This document shows positions 11,897 to 22,760 of a stretch of DNA of 64,000 nucleotides, one piece after another. The translations under genes were made by a program, and so were the position numbers. Source of the stretch: Silene latifolia (taxonomy: Eukaryota > Streptophyta > Magnoliopsida > Caryophyllales > Caryophyllaceae); contig NC_133532.1 of NCBI RefSeq assembly GCF_048544455.1, forward strand, positions 15,936,948-16,000,947, written 5' to 3'. The stretch's first letter is position 1. Each line of letters begins with the position of its first letter. The notes beneath the pieces were generated by a model that saw only the letters and a list, made by a program, of their open reading frames with translations, was not told the origin of the DNA and searched no databases.

Positions 11897-12629
11897 AACC
11901 GTGGAGCGGGCCCCACGGGGCGCTTGGTGAGAAACGAAACAAGCGTTTGCATTTTGTATGGAGTCGCCACCAATTTTTATGGGAAATTGGAACGTTCAAA
12001 TACCTCGTGTCATATCAAGACACAAAGTAGTGACATGAACACTAAGCAATCGTTACCCTTAGCATTCTATGTCTAGAATGACTCTCGTGGATGGCAATGA
12101 ACACGGGTGCTCACGGAGATCTGGAGTAAGGGGTGAGGGTACGTATTAGGAAGCTCTTTTGATCGAACACCTAATCCCGCCCGCCTCGATAGCGGCCTCT
12201 ACTAATGATTAGGGAAGTTATTCGTACTCGATATATCGTCGGCTATATGCATGCAATGCAACATCCAAGTTTTAATCCCAACATGTGAAGATTTAACTAA
12301 GTCGGTGAAACACGTAATTAGCATGCAATTGGGTCTAAGTAGGATTTAAGTTCAATTACATGTGAAAAACATACAAATGATAAAAGAAATACAATAATTA
12401 TAAAATTACAATAATGAAAATTACATTAATTACAACGGATTAGGCGATTTATGTCGAAAATACCTTTAAAACGGATAATTTGAGAAAAAGGAATAAAAGA
12501 ATGAAAGAAAGAATTAAATAAACTAACGAACAGGAATTAGCGTGATATTACGAATAATAGTTAATTAATACGTAAGCTAAACAAACTAGGTCAAGGCAGA
12601 AACGGAGTTCAGGGACAGAACTCAGCCAG

Positions 12630-12690
12630 GAACAGGCGCAGCAGAGCCGCGTCTTTTGGAATAGGCGCAGCAGACGCTGCGTCTGTTCCT
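12630..12690. repeat. GCGCAGC palindromic module, LTR A, copy 1
   Basis: Two GGCGCAGCAG ... GCGTC/TGCGTC units about 34 bp apart, flanked by GGAACAG and CTGTTCC. This is the third-nearest module to the U3 end. Confidence 0.7.
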
Positions 12691-13267
12691 TGGCTCAGTT
12701 CTGGCTGTGAAGCCGTATTTGCAAGCCGTTAATGTCGATTGGTGATTTTAATGATGGATTCAATTATTTTACTCGGATGGAAGTGATTAACAGGTTATTT
12801 AACACATGAATAGGTCATGAAAACAGTAGAACATGAATGAGACGGATGCAAACGGATTAATTACACGATGAAATAATGATAGAAGTGATAAATATTAATG
12901 AGTCCTACGAATTGAATTCAATTAACTAACACTAGATGCAACGGATTAATGACGAACATGCGATGAACATGATAAAAGACGGATTAAACTATATCAAAGA
13001 CGAATTCCAGAAACCCAATATGAACAAATTGAATCTCTACAACCCGGAATTGAATTTAATGACGAAAACCCGCGAATATTGGATTACTTGGGATTTAAGT
13101 CGGATTTATGACAAACTAAACATGTGAATGACGACGATTATAATACATGTGACTTATTATGACATTAAGACAAAGAATTAACAGACGAACAAGCAAAAGA
13201 AAGATTTTGAACACGGATTACAGAGGACAAACGAAGAAGAAAGGAAGCAGGAACTGCGACAGCCTCA

Positions 13268-13328
13268 CGAAGAGGCGCAGCAGGAACTGCGCTCCTTCGA
13301 AGAGGCGCAGCAGTTGCTGCGTCCTTTC
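13268..13328. repeat. GCGCAGC palindromic module, LTR A, copy 2
   Basis: Two GAAGAGGCGCAGCAG ... CTGCG units. The same block is in B at 28602-28660. Confidence 0.7.
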
Positions 13329-13767
13329 TCGATGGTTATCTACTGGAAATCCGCAAAACAGGTTTTAACAAAGGGTTTTAGAAATCGATTTTAACGGTAT
13401 TTTCGACATAAACCTTACAATTGATGATACGAAAAGTAAAATACAATAAATAAAAGAGGAATTATACACCCTCAGACTTACATGTTGACGAAACGAGAAG
13501 GACTAAGATATCGATTAGTGAATGCTCGACGCGAATGCAAAGAGAGTGCCCTCGTAAGAGGAAAATGATTGATTAATTAAGTTGATTAAGTGTAGTTGGT
13601 CAAATTGGTCGGTCATGCAACGGAGAGGCTGGTACCCGGAAAGATCCGAGCTTACGTGGTCGAAAGTTCAAGCACGTAGGCGCCAATAAGTAAGAACAAA
13701 GTCTAGAATGCAAAGGGAGAAGAGAAGGGCGGACACTCGCGTGAGAAATATGAGGAGCGAAGGCTCC

Positions 13768-13972
13768 TATTTATACTAATCACGTGAAGGAATTAGGGTT
13801 TCGGAGACTCTTTGGAAGTGAATCTCGGAAAGATATGAAAAAGATACGTGGAACATGCGAGAAAAGGGCTCTGGGGGAAGAGCGCGCAGCAGCCATGCGT
13901 CTCTTGGAAGAGGCGCAGCGCCCGCTGCGTCTCTTGGAAGAGGCGCGGCCGCTGTCGTCCTGCGTCTGTTCA
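13768..13972 (-). promoter_or_regulatory. LTR A sense promoter: palindromic module + TATA box
   Basis: On the minus strand three GCGCAGC-type units (13972-13874) lie about 98 bp upstream of TATAAATA (13775-13768), embedded in GTGATTAGTATAAATAGGAG. The GATTAGTATAAATAG context is almost the same as in the antisense DUF7745-like promoter. This is the likely start of the genomic RNA (inference). Confidence 0.6.
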
Positions 13973-14379
13973 GGAGGTTTCCTCCCCCGTGAAGAAAGAT
14001 TTCGCGTTTGAGTTATGGTAGGACGGAAATAATTCGACTTCCTTAATATCTTATATGAATATTACGGGATATTATTTGCCAAAAGATAAAATTTATGAAA
14101 TATGGAATAGAAATATCCGGAACATTCGAACATTCGACTCGGGATTTAACAAGTTATCGGGAAATGGAGACGGTTTTTGACCCGGACTCCGAATGTACTC
14201 TAATTACTGCCAAAACGACCGTATCGGTACGTAGATGACAACCGAGAGGTAGACATTTAATATTTGAGCAATCACTTGACGATAATCTTACGAACTGTCA
14301 CAAATCGTTCCGCGCATCAAACATGCGGCCCAATCATCACCGGGTGGTTTGCGAGAGGTGCAGAAATGAGGTATCTACA

Positions 14380-16734
14380 GATAGACGTCGCTACTGTCGA
14401 GGAGGCTTTAGAGCAGGCATTCACCGCCGCGGTGATGGCTGCTGGGGACGAGGTCCATGAGGAGGAGGCTGTTGAGGAGGAAGAGGCCCCGAGACGGGCC
14501 AACGTTGGACGAGGAAGTCGTCAGCTGAGAGGAGCTCTGCGTGGTGAGACTTGGGGAGAGTAGGCACCTTTTCTTTGTGGGCTGCAGAGGGTCACCCGTC
14601 CACAGACGGTGAAGAGCTTGGTAAATAGGAATTCACTACTTATTACTCATCCTCTTTCATTCATTTATATCTCTTTCGATTTTCATTCAAAACTAAAGAT
14701 AGCTTTTTGTTTCAAATCACAATAGGAGGCCGGGAACATCAGGTCGTTCTCGGGCTACACGACAACGATGGAGCACTAAGAGCGGCTGTCGGCGGAGGAG
14801 CGGGCCATGATCGAGCGTGGAGCGTTCGGTCCTTTGGTGCAGGTCTGGAGGGATATCGCGAAGAGGAAGTTGCAAGCTAACCTTAGCCTGGTCCGCGCTT
14901 TCTTGGACCGATTCTGGGATACGACTTCCACGTTTCACATGCCTTTTGGTGAGGTGGGAGTCACTCTAGAGGATTACGGCATGATTTCTGGTCTGCCGTG
15001 TGGCACCGAGGAGGTGGAGTGGCCGGAGACTGCCATGAGGGTGGACTCGGCCGAGGCGAGGAGATTGATCGGCTGGAACCTGTTGCCGAAGGCTGTCACA
15101 GTGCCGGGCTTGGTGCCCAGCTCCTATGTTCGAGACTACTTTGCGGGAAAGATCCCGGCGCTGGTGACGATTGACGGGAGGGAGACGGCTCCTCCTCCCT
15201 GTACAGCTGAGCAGAGGGCTCGTTTGTGGCTCTGGTGGTTTCTGTCTTCGATTTACCTCGGAGACAAGGGCGAGAGGCTATCGACGAAGCTTCTTCCCTT
15301 CCTTTCTGACCTGAGTTCCCTAGGGCGTTGGGACTGGGTCACTGCTGGCTTTACGGTCCTCATCCGCTTCATGAGGGCCATGGTTCGTCCGGAGTTGATG
15401 GAGAAGGGGACTTCTCCTGGCGCTGTCGAACCTAGACTACTGCTGGAGGTATGAACCTTCTTTTAAACCAAAGTTAATTCCTTTCTTTATCAAATCCTGA
15501 AAGATCATTATTGATTATCTTGCTTCACAGGCGTGGGTGTACTCCTACTTCCCGAGCCTCGCGCCCAAGAGGACGGAGCCGCTGGAGAAGGCCTATCCCG
15601 TGGTGAGGGATTGGGTGATGTGCAGGACGAAGAGCACGCGTTCTTCTCACGGTGTCTACTGGCGGGATGTGAACGCTCTTCAGCTAGACAGCGTAAGTAT
15701 CTTGCTTATATTCATTTGCTTCTATATTGCTTTTAAATTGATCATAAGAATGATTCCTTGTTTATCTTGTCCCAGTGGGTGCCCAGGCCTTGGGCGGAGT
15801 ACGCTGACACGCCTCCTTTTGTGGCTGAGGTCCTTCGACCCAGGAGCTCGAGCCGACTGCTGTTGAGGACGTCGATGGGTCCGGTGTGGTACTTGGGCGA
15901 GTGCCCGGCTCGTCAGTGCTCTCGGGACGTGTTGACGGTTCCCATCGATCCTCCTAGGACGATGTTCAGGGAGCCTTCTGAGGCAGAGAGGGAGGCGGAC
16001 TTGGCTGGCGCTAGTGGTGACGCCCTCCTTCTTCCTGGCGAGGACTACTCGGCGTTCCTCTACGGGAGGTTGGCGTACTGGCCGGTAGTGGTGAGCATCT
16101 TTTACTCTTCCTCTTGATTTTTTGAATTATGATGAAAGATCACCGATTAACGAGAAATATTTGGTTTTGCAGGAGGTTGAGGCGGCGGGCATCGAGTCCC
16201 CAGAGTACCCCGAGACCCTCGAGTACACTGACGCGACCGGAAGGACGACGATCTCCGAGCTGCGTGACTTTGACGTAGCTGTGACGGATCTTTGGCCTAG
16301 ACGATTGGCAAAGATCTCGATTCGGGAGGGTAAATCCTCTAACTTTGCATAAGTTTTGTGTAAGAACACATTTGATTGAGTTTGTTCAATTGTTGAGAAC
16401 TTTTTTTTTTTTTTTTTGAAAATGCAGGTTGCGCCGTCTCGGTTCGTGGCGTTGTAGAGGGTGGCCAACCGGCTGCGAGCTACTGCCGTCGAGGCACTTG
16501 TCGGCGGTCGAGGCCAACCTTGTGCCTGTTTCATTTTTGAATTTTGATTTTCCAATTTTACTTGAAACGATTGACATGAGCCATTTTGTTGTTTACAGGG
16601 GAACCGCGAGCTGGAGCGAGAGTTGACCCAGTCTCGGGAGGAGACAACTCGCTTGTTGAGGAGCTCGAGGTTCGGACGCCGAGATTGCCGCTCTTGCGGC
16701 AAGAGTCGCAGAGCTGGAGGGCGACCAACAGTAG
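14380..16734 (+). pseudogene. Antisense PMD gene of element B (5' end lost, nonsense codons)
   Basis: Exons by splice borders: 14380-14622 (5' part missing), 14726-15448, 15531-15690, 15776-16092, 16173-16331, 16429-about 16514, 16600-16734. The second encodes the plant mobile domain core: FLDRFWDTTSTFHMPFGEVG, LEDYGMISGLPCG, LWLWWFLSSIYLGDKG and FLSDLSSLGRWDWVTAGF. Inactivating changes: TAA near 14776 (TAC tyrosine codon in C), TAG near 16455 (tryptophan in A and C), loss of the donor after 16500, and a frameshift near 16670. Exon 1 begins at IDVATVEEALEQAF where C continues upstream, which marks the A insertion point. Confidence 0.82.
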
Positions 16735-17462
16735 TTTTGTGTAGCTTTTTTGTTTGTTTGTTGGCTGTATTTTGCACAGTTGTACATTTGGACCTTCGTT
16801 TGGAACATTCTGGACTTTGTTTGGGGCTCGAGCTCCCAGTTTGTTGTACATTTCCCTTTTTGGTTGTATATACGACGGCCTGAGTGCCTTTGCTGCTGGG
16901 TTGCATTGCTTGTACCTGCAGGTTAGCTTTGGACAGGTTTGGTGGATGACGTTTACGCCGTCATGCCGCCGAAATTTACATAGAAAATCACGCAAAACAT
17001 TCATTTGTATATACATATGGCCTTTAATTAGCGCAAAACGAGTGACTCAAAAGAATGCAAAAAATGCAAAAAATCTGCCGGAAAATGACCGGACGGTAGG
17101 GAGGGTTACCCCCTAAAAAAAGAAAAAAATAGAAATCTATAAGTTAGAGGTGAGATGATGAAAGAAATGAAATCGAAATGAGATTTATTTCCTAAAATGA
17201 ATTAATAAAAATAAAAATTATTTCCGAAAATGAAAATGGAAATTATTAAAAATGAAAATTATTTCCTAAAATGAAAAAATGTGCAAGTGCGGTAAAATGG
17301 CGAAAATGTCGGTGTCGTCTCGAAATGCGTGCTCGCGGAATTAGGAAACCTGAAACATGGTAATCTACACGTATTTACCAAAATAATAACCCGTAGGAAT
17401 AGGAAATTATTCGTCATGGAATTAGGAAAGATCCAACGCGGAAAATTACAGAAGTGAAGCTG
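16735..17462. other. Non-coding spacer between antisense genes (B)
   Basis: No supported gene. It is colinear with 1454-2140 of A and inverted in C, including a purine-rich run (about 17095-17135) and AT-rich repeats of GAAAATTATTTCC (17200-17275). Confidence 0.6.
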
Positions 17463-17560
17463 AGGAAGAGGCGCAGCATGAGCTGCGTCCCTTTGAAGAG
17501 GCACAGCTCCCAGGTTGCTCCATTCTGGCAGATTTTTGGAAACAGAAATTAGTATAAATA
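17463..17560 (+). promoter_or_regulatory. Promoter of antisense DUF7745-like gene (B)
   Basis: A GCGCAGC module (17463-17512; second unit degenerate, GGCACAGC) lies 40 bp before TATAAATA (17553-17560), and the ATG follows at 17647. Spacing equals that in A and C. Confidence 0.65.
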
Positions 17561-17646
17561 GAAACGTCGATGGAGCTTTTATTCACACAATTCTTCCGTC
17601 TCTGCTTCGTTTAATTACATAAAATTCTCAAAATAATCTTTTCATC

Positions 17647-19153
17647 ATGAATACTTTGGAGATTCGCTTGAAGGAATGGACCAACAAATTTTTGAACATG
17701 GAGAAACATGATATGGGTGCTTATAATTTTGGGTCTTTGTTGAGTTTAAAACTCATCAAGATTGTTAAACCGTTCTTGGATGCTTGTCTTGACTATTGGG
17801 ATTCGAATTACCATGTTTTTGCGTTCCCTGGGGGCGATATTTGCCCATTTCCTGAAGAAATTGCCGCTATTGGTGGGTGGGATCCCGAACACTTGCCTGC
17901 CATTCCTTCTACTTCGCAAGGGTACAAGAGCAAATTTAGAGACTTGCTTGGGTTGACTAGACTTGAGATGGACCGTCTAGTGACTTCGAAGGGAGTGCGA
18001 ATGTTGGACTTCATAGATCGATTCATCAACAGGGCCGACCCCACCGTTTCTCATGTTGCTAGGCGGAGGGCATTTGGCTTTTGCTTGTTACATGTGTATG
18101 TTTTCCAAGGGCATGTTGATGAAGACTTGAGAGGTGATCCCCGTCTTCTGGGCCTTGTTGAGCAAATGGAGCTGCGCAGGAGCCCAGCTTGTTTATGCTT
18201 AGGAGAGATTCTTTTGGGCTTGGATAATAGGAGAGCCAACCGTGACCTACCGTATTTGGGAAGTCCCGTCATTCTGCAGGTAAAAGACATTTTTTTTTTC
18301 TTTCTCTTTTTTTTTTGTTTTTGTTTTTTGCTTTTTTTTTTCGTTTTTTTTTATGTCTAATACCCGCTTTTGGTAGGTTTGGTTTATGGAACGGCTCCGA
18401 TTGATCGAGCCCCCAGTTCATGTTCCTTCCTATCATGCTCGTTCAATTGCGATGAGGACTAGGCTTTACATGGTGGATTTCACCCGAGTCTGCAATTATT
18501 GGGAGAACAAACTGAAGAGCGATGATGGTCCCTCGATTAGGTGGATTGTGCCATGGTGGCACCTCAAATCTGTCACTGGAGTGTCTTCTTTGGATCCTAC
18601 TCGATCTGTGCGCATTCCTGGATTGGAGTTTATGGTGTGCATCTTCCCGGAAAGGCTGATGAGACAAGTTGGACTGAAACAGACGATCCCGAAGCTTGAT
18701 ACCGTCCCGCAGACTTCTATGGCGCTTACTAAAGAGCGCCGAAGGGAGTGGGCCATTAAATGGGCTCAAAGAAATGTGTGGTTCTTGAACTCTTCTGCAA
18801 ATGCCTTGTGGGTGTCAGATTCTTATCTGCGATGGAGAAAGGCTACTACTCCGGAAGAGCGCGAGAGATTGAGGAAGCGCGAGCCCGTTGACTACAAGGT
18901 GAGTGAGGTAGAGAAAGAGAAAGAGAAGCATCTGACAGAAGGAGAAGAAGAAGTCGGGCTTCGAGTTATTCATCCTTCGAAGAAACCGAAGATCTCTCCT
19001 GTCGTGGAAATGGTGATTGGTAAAAATGGAAAGTCTAGGCCTCGAGAAAGACCTTTGGTGATTAGGTCTGAGGTGGCGCAAGAGCGTCCGGCTCGAGGTC
19101 GTGACAAGAAATATGACAAGAATGACAAGGGCAAGGGGAAGATGGAGGAATAG
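17647..19153 (+). CDS. Antisense DUF7745-like protein gene of element B, open (469 aa)
   Basis: Exon 1 is 17647-18279 (211 codons), the intron is 18280-18376 with a long T-rich tract (GT...TTGGTAG), exon 2 is 18377-19153 (258 codons plus TAG). The frame is uninterrupted across the join. N-terminal half: MNTLEIRLKEW, DYWDSNYHVFAFPGGDICPF, WDPEHLPAIPSTSQGY. C-terminal half: YHARSIAMRTRLYMVDFTRV, WIVPWWHLKSV, SVRIPGLEFMVCIFPERLM, then an E/K-rich stretch and a basic tail (RPRERPLVI...KKYDKNDKGKGKMEE). It resembles DUF7745 proteins of plant retroelements (from memory; not searched). It is the only intact retroelement gene in A-C. Function unknown; the basic tail could mean nucleic-acid binding or nuclear import (inference). 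Confidence 0.8.
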
Positions 19154-19707
19154 CCCGAGTTTTTATTTATTATTTGATTATTATTATTATTATTTATTGT
19201 TGTAATAAAAAAAGGTGGGGTTTTTATAATCCTAGCCTCTTCTATTTTTATTATGTAGCGTACTATTATTATTAGAAAATGAATGAAATAAAAAAAGGTT
19301 AAATGGTTATGAAACCGTTGTGATTTTCTACTTATTATTCTTGTCGAATTCCAAATGCAATGCAAATGTCCTTCTATTTACATTTTAAAATAAATGGGTT
19401 GTATCCTGTGAAGGATTGCCTACGTATTCACTTAAAAAAATGAAATCAAACCCTTGCGCGTAGTTCGAGTAAATGTAAAAGAATAATTGTTCTAAGCAAG
19501 AGCTTGTAATGAACTTAGAAAATAAGCATGAGCTTTTTGCTTACTCTGAAGGTGCAAATTTAGTTAATTTGATGATATGAGGATGATAAATTTGTCAAAA
19601 TACAAGAGCATAGTGACATTAGCTTATTTCAGCTTGGCCAGGGGCCGTTTATTTAGTGTCACAAGAGCGACACGTGGGGTTACGCGAGGCGCGTTTTTGT
19701 TCCTATT
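19154..19707. other. Convergent spacer between integrase and antisense gene (B)
   Basis: AT-rich, conserved with A (3820-4365), between the stop of the DUF7745-like gene and the integrase stop. No ORF supported. It should contain both transcript 3' ends. Confidence 0.55.
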
Positions 19708-21132
19708 CTAGGCATAGTACCGTTTTAGTTGGTCAAGGTTTGTTGGGTTTGAAAACTCATTCCCATCTAGGTCATTGATTCTAACCGCACCCCCTGGGAG
19801 TATGGATTTGACTAGAAATGGTCCGGCCCAATTAGGTTTGAATTTTCCCCGTGGGTCAACAGGTAAAAGAGCTCTAACCGATTTGACTACTAAGTCTCCT
19901 TCCTTGATGTTCCTTGGCCTAACCCTTTTGTTGAAAGCTCATTTGATACGTGCTTGATATGTTTGGACATTATGTAAGGCGCGTAGCCTACGTTCATCCA
20001 GGAGGATGAGTTCTTCATATCTATCCCTCTTCCAATCGGCTTCCGGGATTTGACTTTCGAGTAAAATACGCAAGGATGGTATCTCTAGCTCGACTGGTTG
20101 TACAGCTTCCATGCCGTAGGTCAAATAGAAAGGAGTAGCCCCAGTGGGAGTCCTAACAGATGTACGATACCCCCACAAGGCAAAGGGTATTTTGCTTGGC
20201 CAATCTCGATAGTTGTCAATCATTTTCTTGAGACTTGTGACAACGTTCTTATTTGCTGCCTCTACCGTGCCGTTAATCTGTGGTCTATAGGGCGAAGAGT
20301 GGTGATGCCTAATCTTGTATTTGGCTAGCAATTGCTCGGTCTCAGCTTGGAAATGTGATCCATTGTCACTAATGATCTCATGTGGGCAACCGTATCGACA
20401 GATGATGTTGTTTTGTATGAACTTTGCCATATTTTTGGTCGTGAGACTGGTGTAGGAAGCCGCTTCTACCCATTTGGTGAAATAGTCAATTGCCACTAGG
20501 ATGAAACAGTGGCCTCCTGTTCCAGCTGGGGTTATCTTCCCGATTATGTCAATTCCCCATGCAGAAAATGGCCAAGGAGATGTCATTGTATAGAGCAATG
20601 AAGGAGGGGCGTGTTGTACATTCCCGAAGATTTGGCAATTGTGGCAATGTCTCACGTATTTGATGCAATCGGATTCCATTATGGTCCAATAATACCCCAA
20701 ACGTGTGATTTTCTTTGCCATCATGGGCCCACTCATGTGAGGACCGCATTCTCCGTCGTGGACTTCTTCCATCACTTTTCGTGCCTGTGAATGATCAAGG
20801 CAACGTAGGATTACACCAAGAGGTGTCCTTTTATATAACTCTCCTTGCATGAGAACATATTGGGAAGCTAGTAGGCGTATAGCACGTTGTCCCCTCTTGT
20901 CCATATCGGGTGGATAGGTACCATTGAGCTTAAAATTCAGGATTGCTTGGAACCAGGGTTCCTGCGCGATCTCCTCTTCATCGGTGATTTGGTGGACATA
21001 AACCGGCTCTGACCGTCGTTCGATGCATAAGGGCATTTCCACCATGTGATCTGGCATATTAATCAAATATGCAAGTTTCGCAAGAGCGTCTGCAAATTGA
21101 TTTTCCTCCCGAGGTAGGTGTAGGTATGTCAC
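19708..21132 (-). pseudogene. Integrase (and end of aRNH) of element B
   Basis: Begins in the end of the second RNase H (MTYLHLPREENQFADALAKL), then the zinc-binding region, the catalytic core (WGIDIIGK, SDNGSHF, GTVEAANK) and the C-terminal module. An in-frame TGA at 19939-19941 (arginine CGA in A) stops the frame about 77 codons before the normal stop at 19708-19710. Confidence 0.85.
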
Positions 21133-22104
21133 GTGATCAAAGAATTGGGCAACTTGGTCTATTCTGGCTTGATAAGGTGCGAGGCTTTCGTCAATTTTCC
21201 AAGATTCTCAGAACTTGGTTGATGATCAAGGATGAATCTCCATGTACTCGGAGGTTTTTAATGCCTAAGCTTACTGCCGCTTGTAGTCCGATGAGACAAG
21301 CTTCGTATTCTCGCGAAGATTGTTTGTCACCTCGAAGTCGAGTTTGACAGCAATTGGTGTATGCTCGCCTTCAGGAGAAATGAGCAACACTCCTATTCCA
21401 AATCCTCTTAAGTTTGATGCTCCATCAAAATAAAGGTCCTAGGAATCTACATCAGTTTGGAGTATATCCTCGTCTGGAAATGACCAAGTGTCTATTGTTT
21501 GTGCGTCATTGATGGGATTTTCTGCGAAGAATTCGGTGACGGCACGACCTTTTATAACTTTCAGCGGCACGTATTTGAGGTCAAATTCTGAGAGCATCAA
21601 GGTCCATCTTGCAAGGCGTCCGTTGAGGACGGGTTTCTCGAAGAGGTATTTGACTGGATCCATTTTGGAGTATATTTTGACGGAGTAGCTAAGCATGTAA
21701 TGGCGTAGCTTCTTTGTTGCCCACACAAGAGCGAGGCATGTCTTTTCGAGTTGGGAGTATTTGCACTCGTACTCCAAGAACTTATTACTAAGGTAGTAGA
21801 TAGCTCTTTCTTCATTTCCTACAGTTTGAGCTAGCATGGCACCCATGGCTGTGTCGATTACTGTGAGATATAAACCAAGAGGTTGATCTCGTTGTGGCGG
21901 CATGAGCACTGGTGGTTTAGCCAACATCTCTTTGATTCGGTCGAACGCTTTTTGACAATTATCATCCCACATGGTGTGGTCCGTTTTCTTGAGTTTCTTG
22001 AAGATAGGCTCACAAATCATGGTGAGTTTCGATATGAATCGACTTATATACTGCACTTTTCCCAGGAATCCTCTGACTTCTTTTTCTGTTTGAGGTTGTG
22101 GCAT
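21133..22104 (-). pseudogene. RT end, Ty3-type RNase H and start of aRNH of element B
   Basis: 22104-21439 is open: PQPQTEKEVRGFLGKVQYIS (RT thumb), YLSNKFLEYECKYSQLEKTC (RNase H), RHYMLSYSVKIYSK. Below 21439 a TAG follows the DVDS motif and the aRNH start is frameshifted around 21190-21440. In A the corresponding join reads DVDSCDLYFDGASN. Confidence 0.8.
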
Positions 22105-22109
22105 TTCGA

Positions 22110-22760
22110 TCAGAGCTTTGTCTTTGAAGGGTCTATTTCTATACCTCGTTGGCTAACGACGTATCCTAGGAGTTTGCCAGATGTTACTCCAAATGTGCAT
22201 TTCTGAGGATTGAGCCTCATATTGTACTTTCGTAGCATTGTGAAAAACATGCGAAGGTTCGCAATATGCCCTTCTCTTTCCTTGGACTTGACAATCATAT
22301 CGTCTACGTATACCTCAACTTCTTTGTGCATCATGTCATGTAAGAGTGTAGTTGTGGTGCGTTGATATGTAGCTCCGGCGTTGATCAATCCAAATGGCAT
22401 GACCGTATAGCAATAGGTTCCCCATTGGGTGACAAAGGCGGTCTTATGCATGTCTTCTATGGCCATCTTGATTTGGTTATAACCCGCATATCCATCCATG
22501 AAGGATAGTAACGCGTGGTCTGCAGTATTGTCCACCAATATGTCGATGTGAGGTAGAGGGAAGTCATCCTTAGGGCTTGCTTTGTTTAAGTCCCTAAAAT
22601 CAACACAAACACGGATTCTCCCATCCTTTTTGGGTACGGGTACTATGTTGGTTACCCAATCAGAATACTCGGAAACTTTGATGAACCCGGCTTTGAATTG
22701 CTTGTCAACTTCTTCCTTAATCTTGAGAGCCCATTCTGTCCTCATTCGTCGAAGCTTCAT
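22110..22760 (-). pseudogene. Reverse transcriptase domain of element B
   Basis: 216 codons with VCVDFRDLNKASPKDDFPLP, YTVMPFGLINAGATYQR and YVDDMIVKSKEREGH (about 22290-22320). Small indels near 22525 (VDNTADHALL for the usual spacing) and near 22115 break the continuous polyprotein. Confidence 0.86.

Larger units (their letters stand above)
337..14379 (-). mobile_element. Ty3/gypsy Tat-like retrotransposon A (5' LTR + internal region, 3' end off-window)
   Basis: Read on the minus strand the order is: 5' LTR (14379-11900), primer-binding site (11896-11879), untranslated leader, gag, protease, reverse transcriptase, RNase H, a second RNase H, integrase (ending 4366). Two genes on the opposite strand follow (DUF7745-like 2354-3819, PMD 337-1453). 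The 3' LTR is not in the window. Gene order, the second RNase H and the PBS fit the Tat/Ogre lineage. A parallel copy, B, lies about 15.3 kb to the right in the same orientation. Nonsense and frameshift changes throughout make A non-autonomous. Confidence 0.88.
11900..14379 (-). repeat. 5' LTR of element A (2,480 bp)
   Basis: The minus strand starts TGTAGATACCTCATTTCTGC at 14379 and ends ...CCACG at 11900 (B ends ...CCACA, so the terminal base is probably mutated). The B LTR (27253-29673) has the same termini and layout. There is no polypurine tract on the 14380 side; instead an interrupted PMD exon begins there, so this is the 5' LTR of A inserted in B and not a 3' LTR of B. It contains three palindromic GCGCAGC modules, a TATA box and, near its end, an internal copy of the PBS core. 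Confidence 0.82.
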
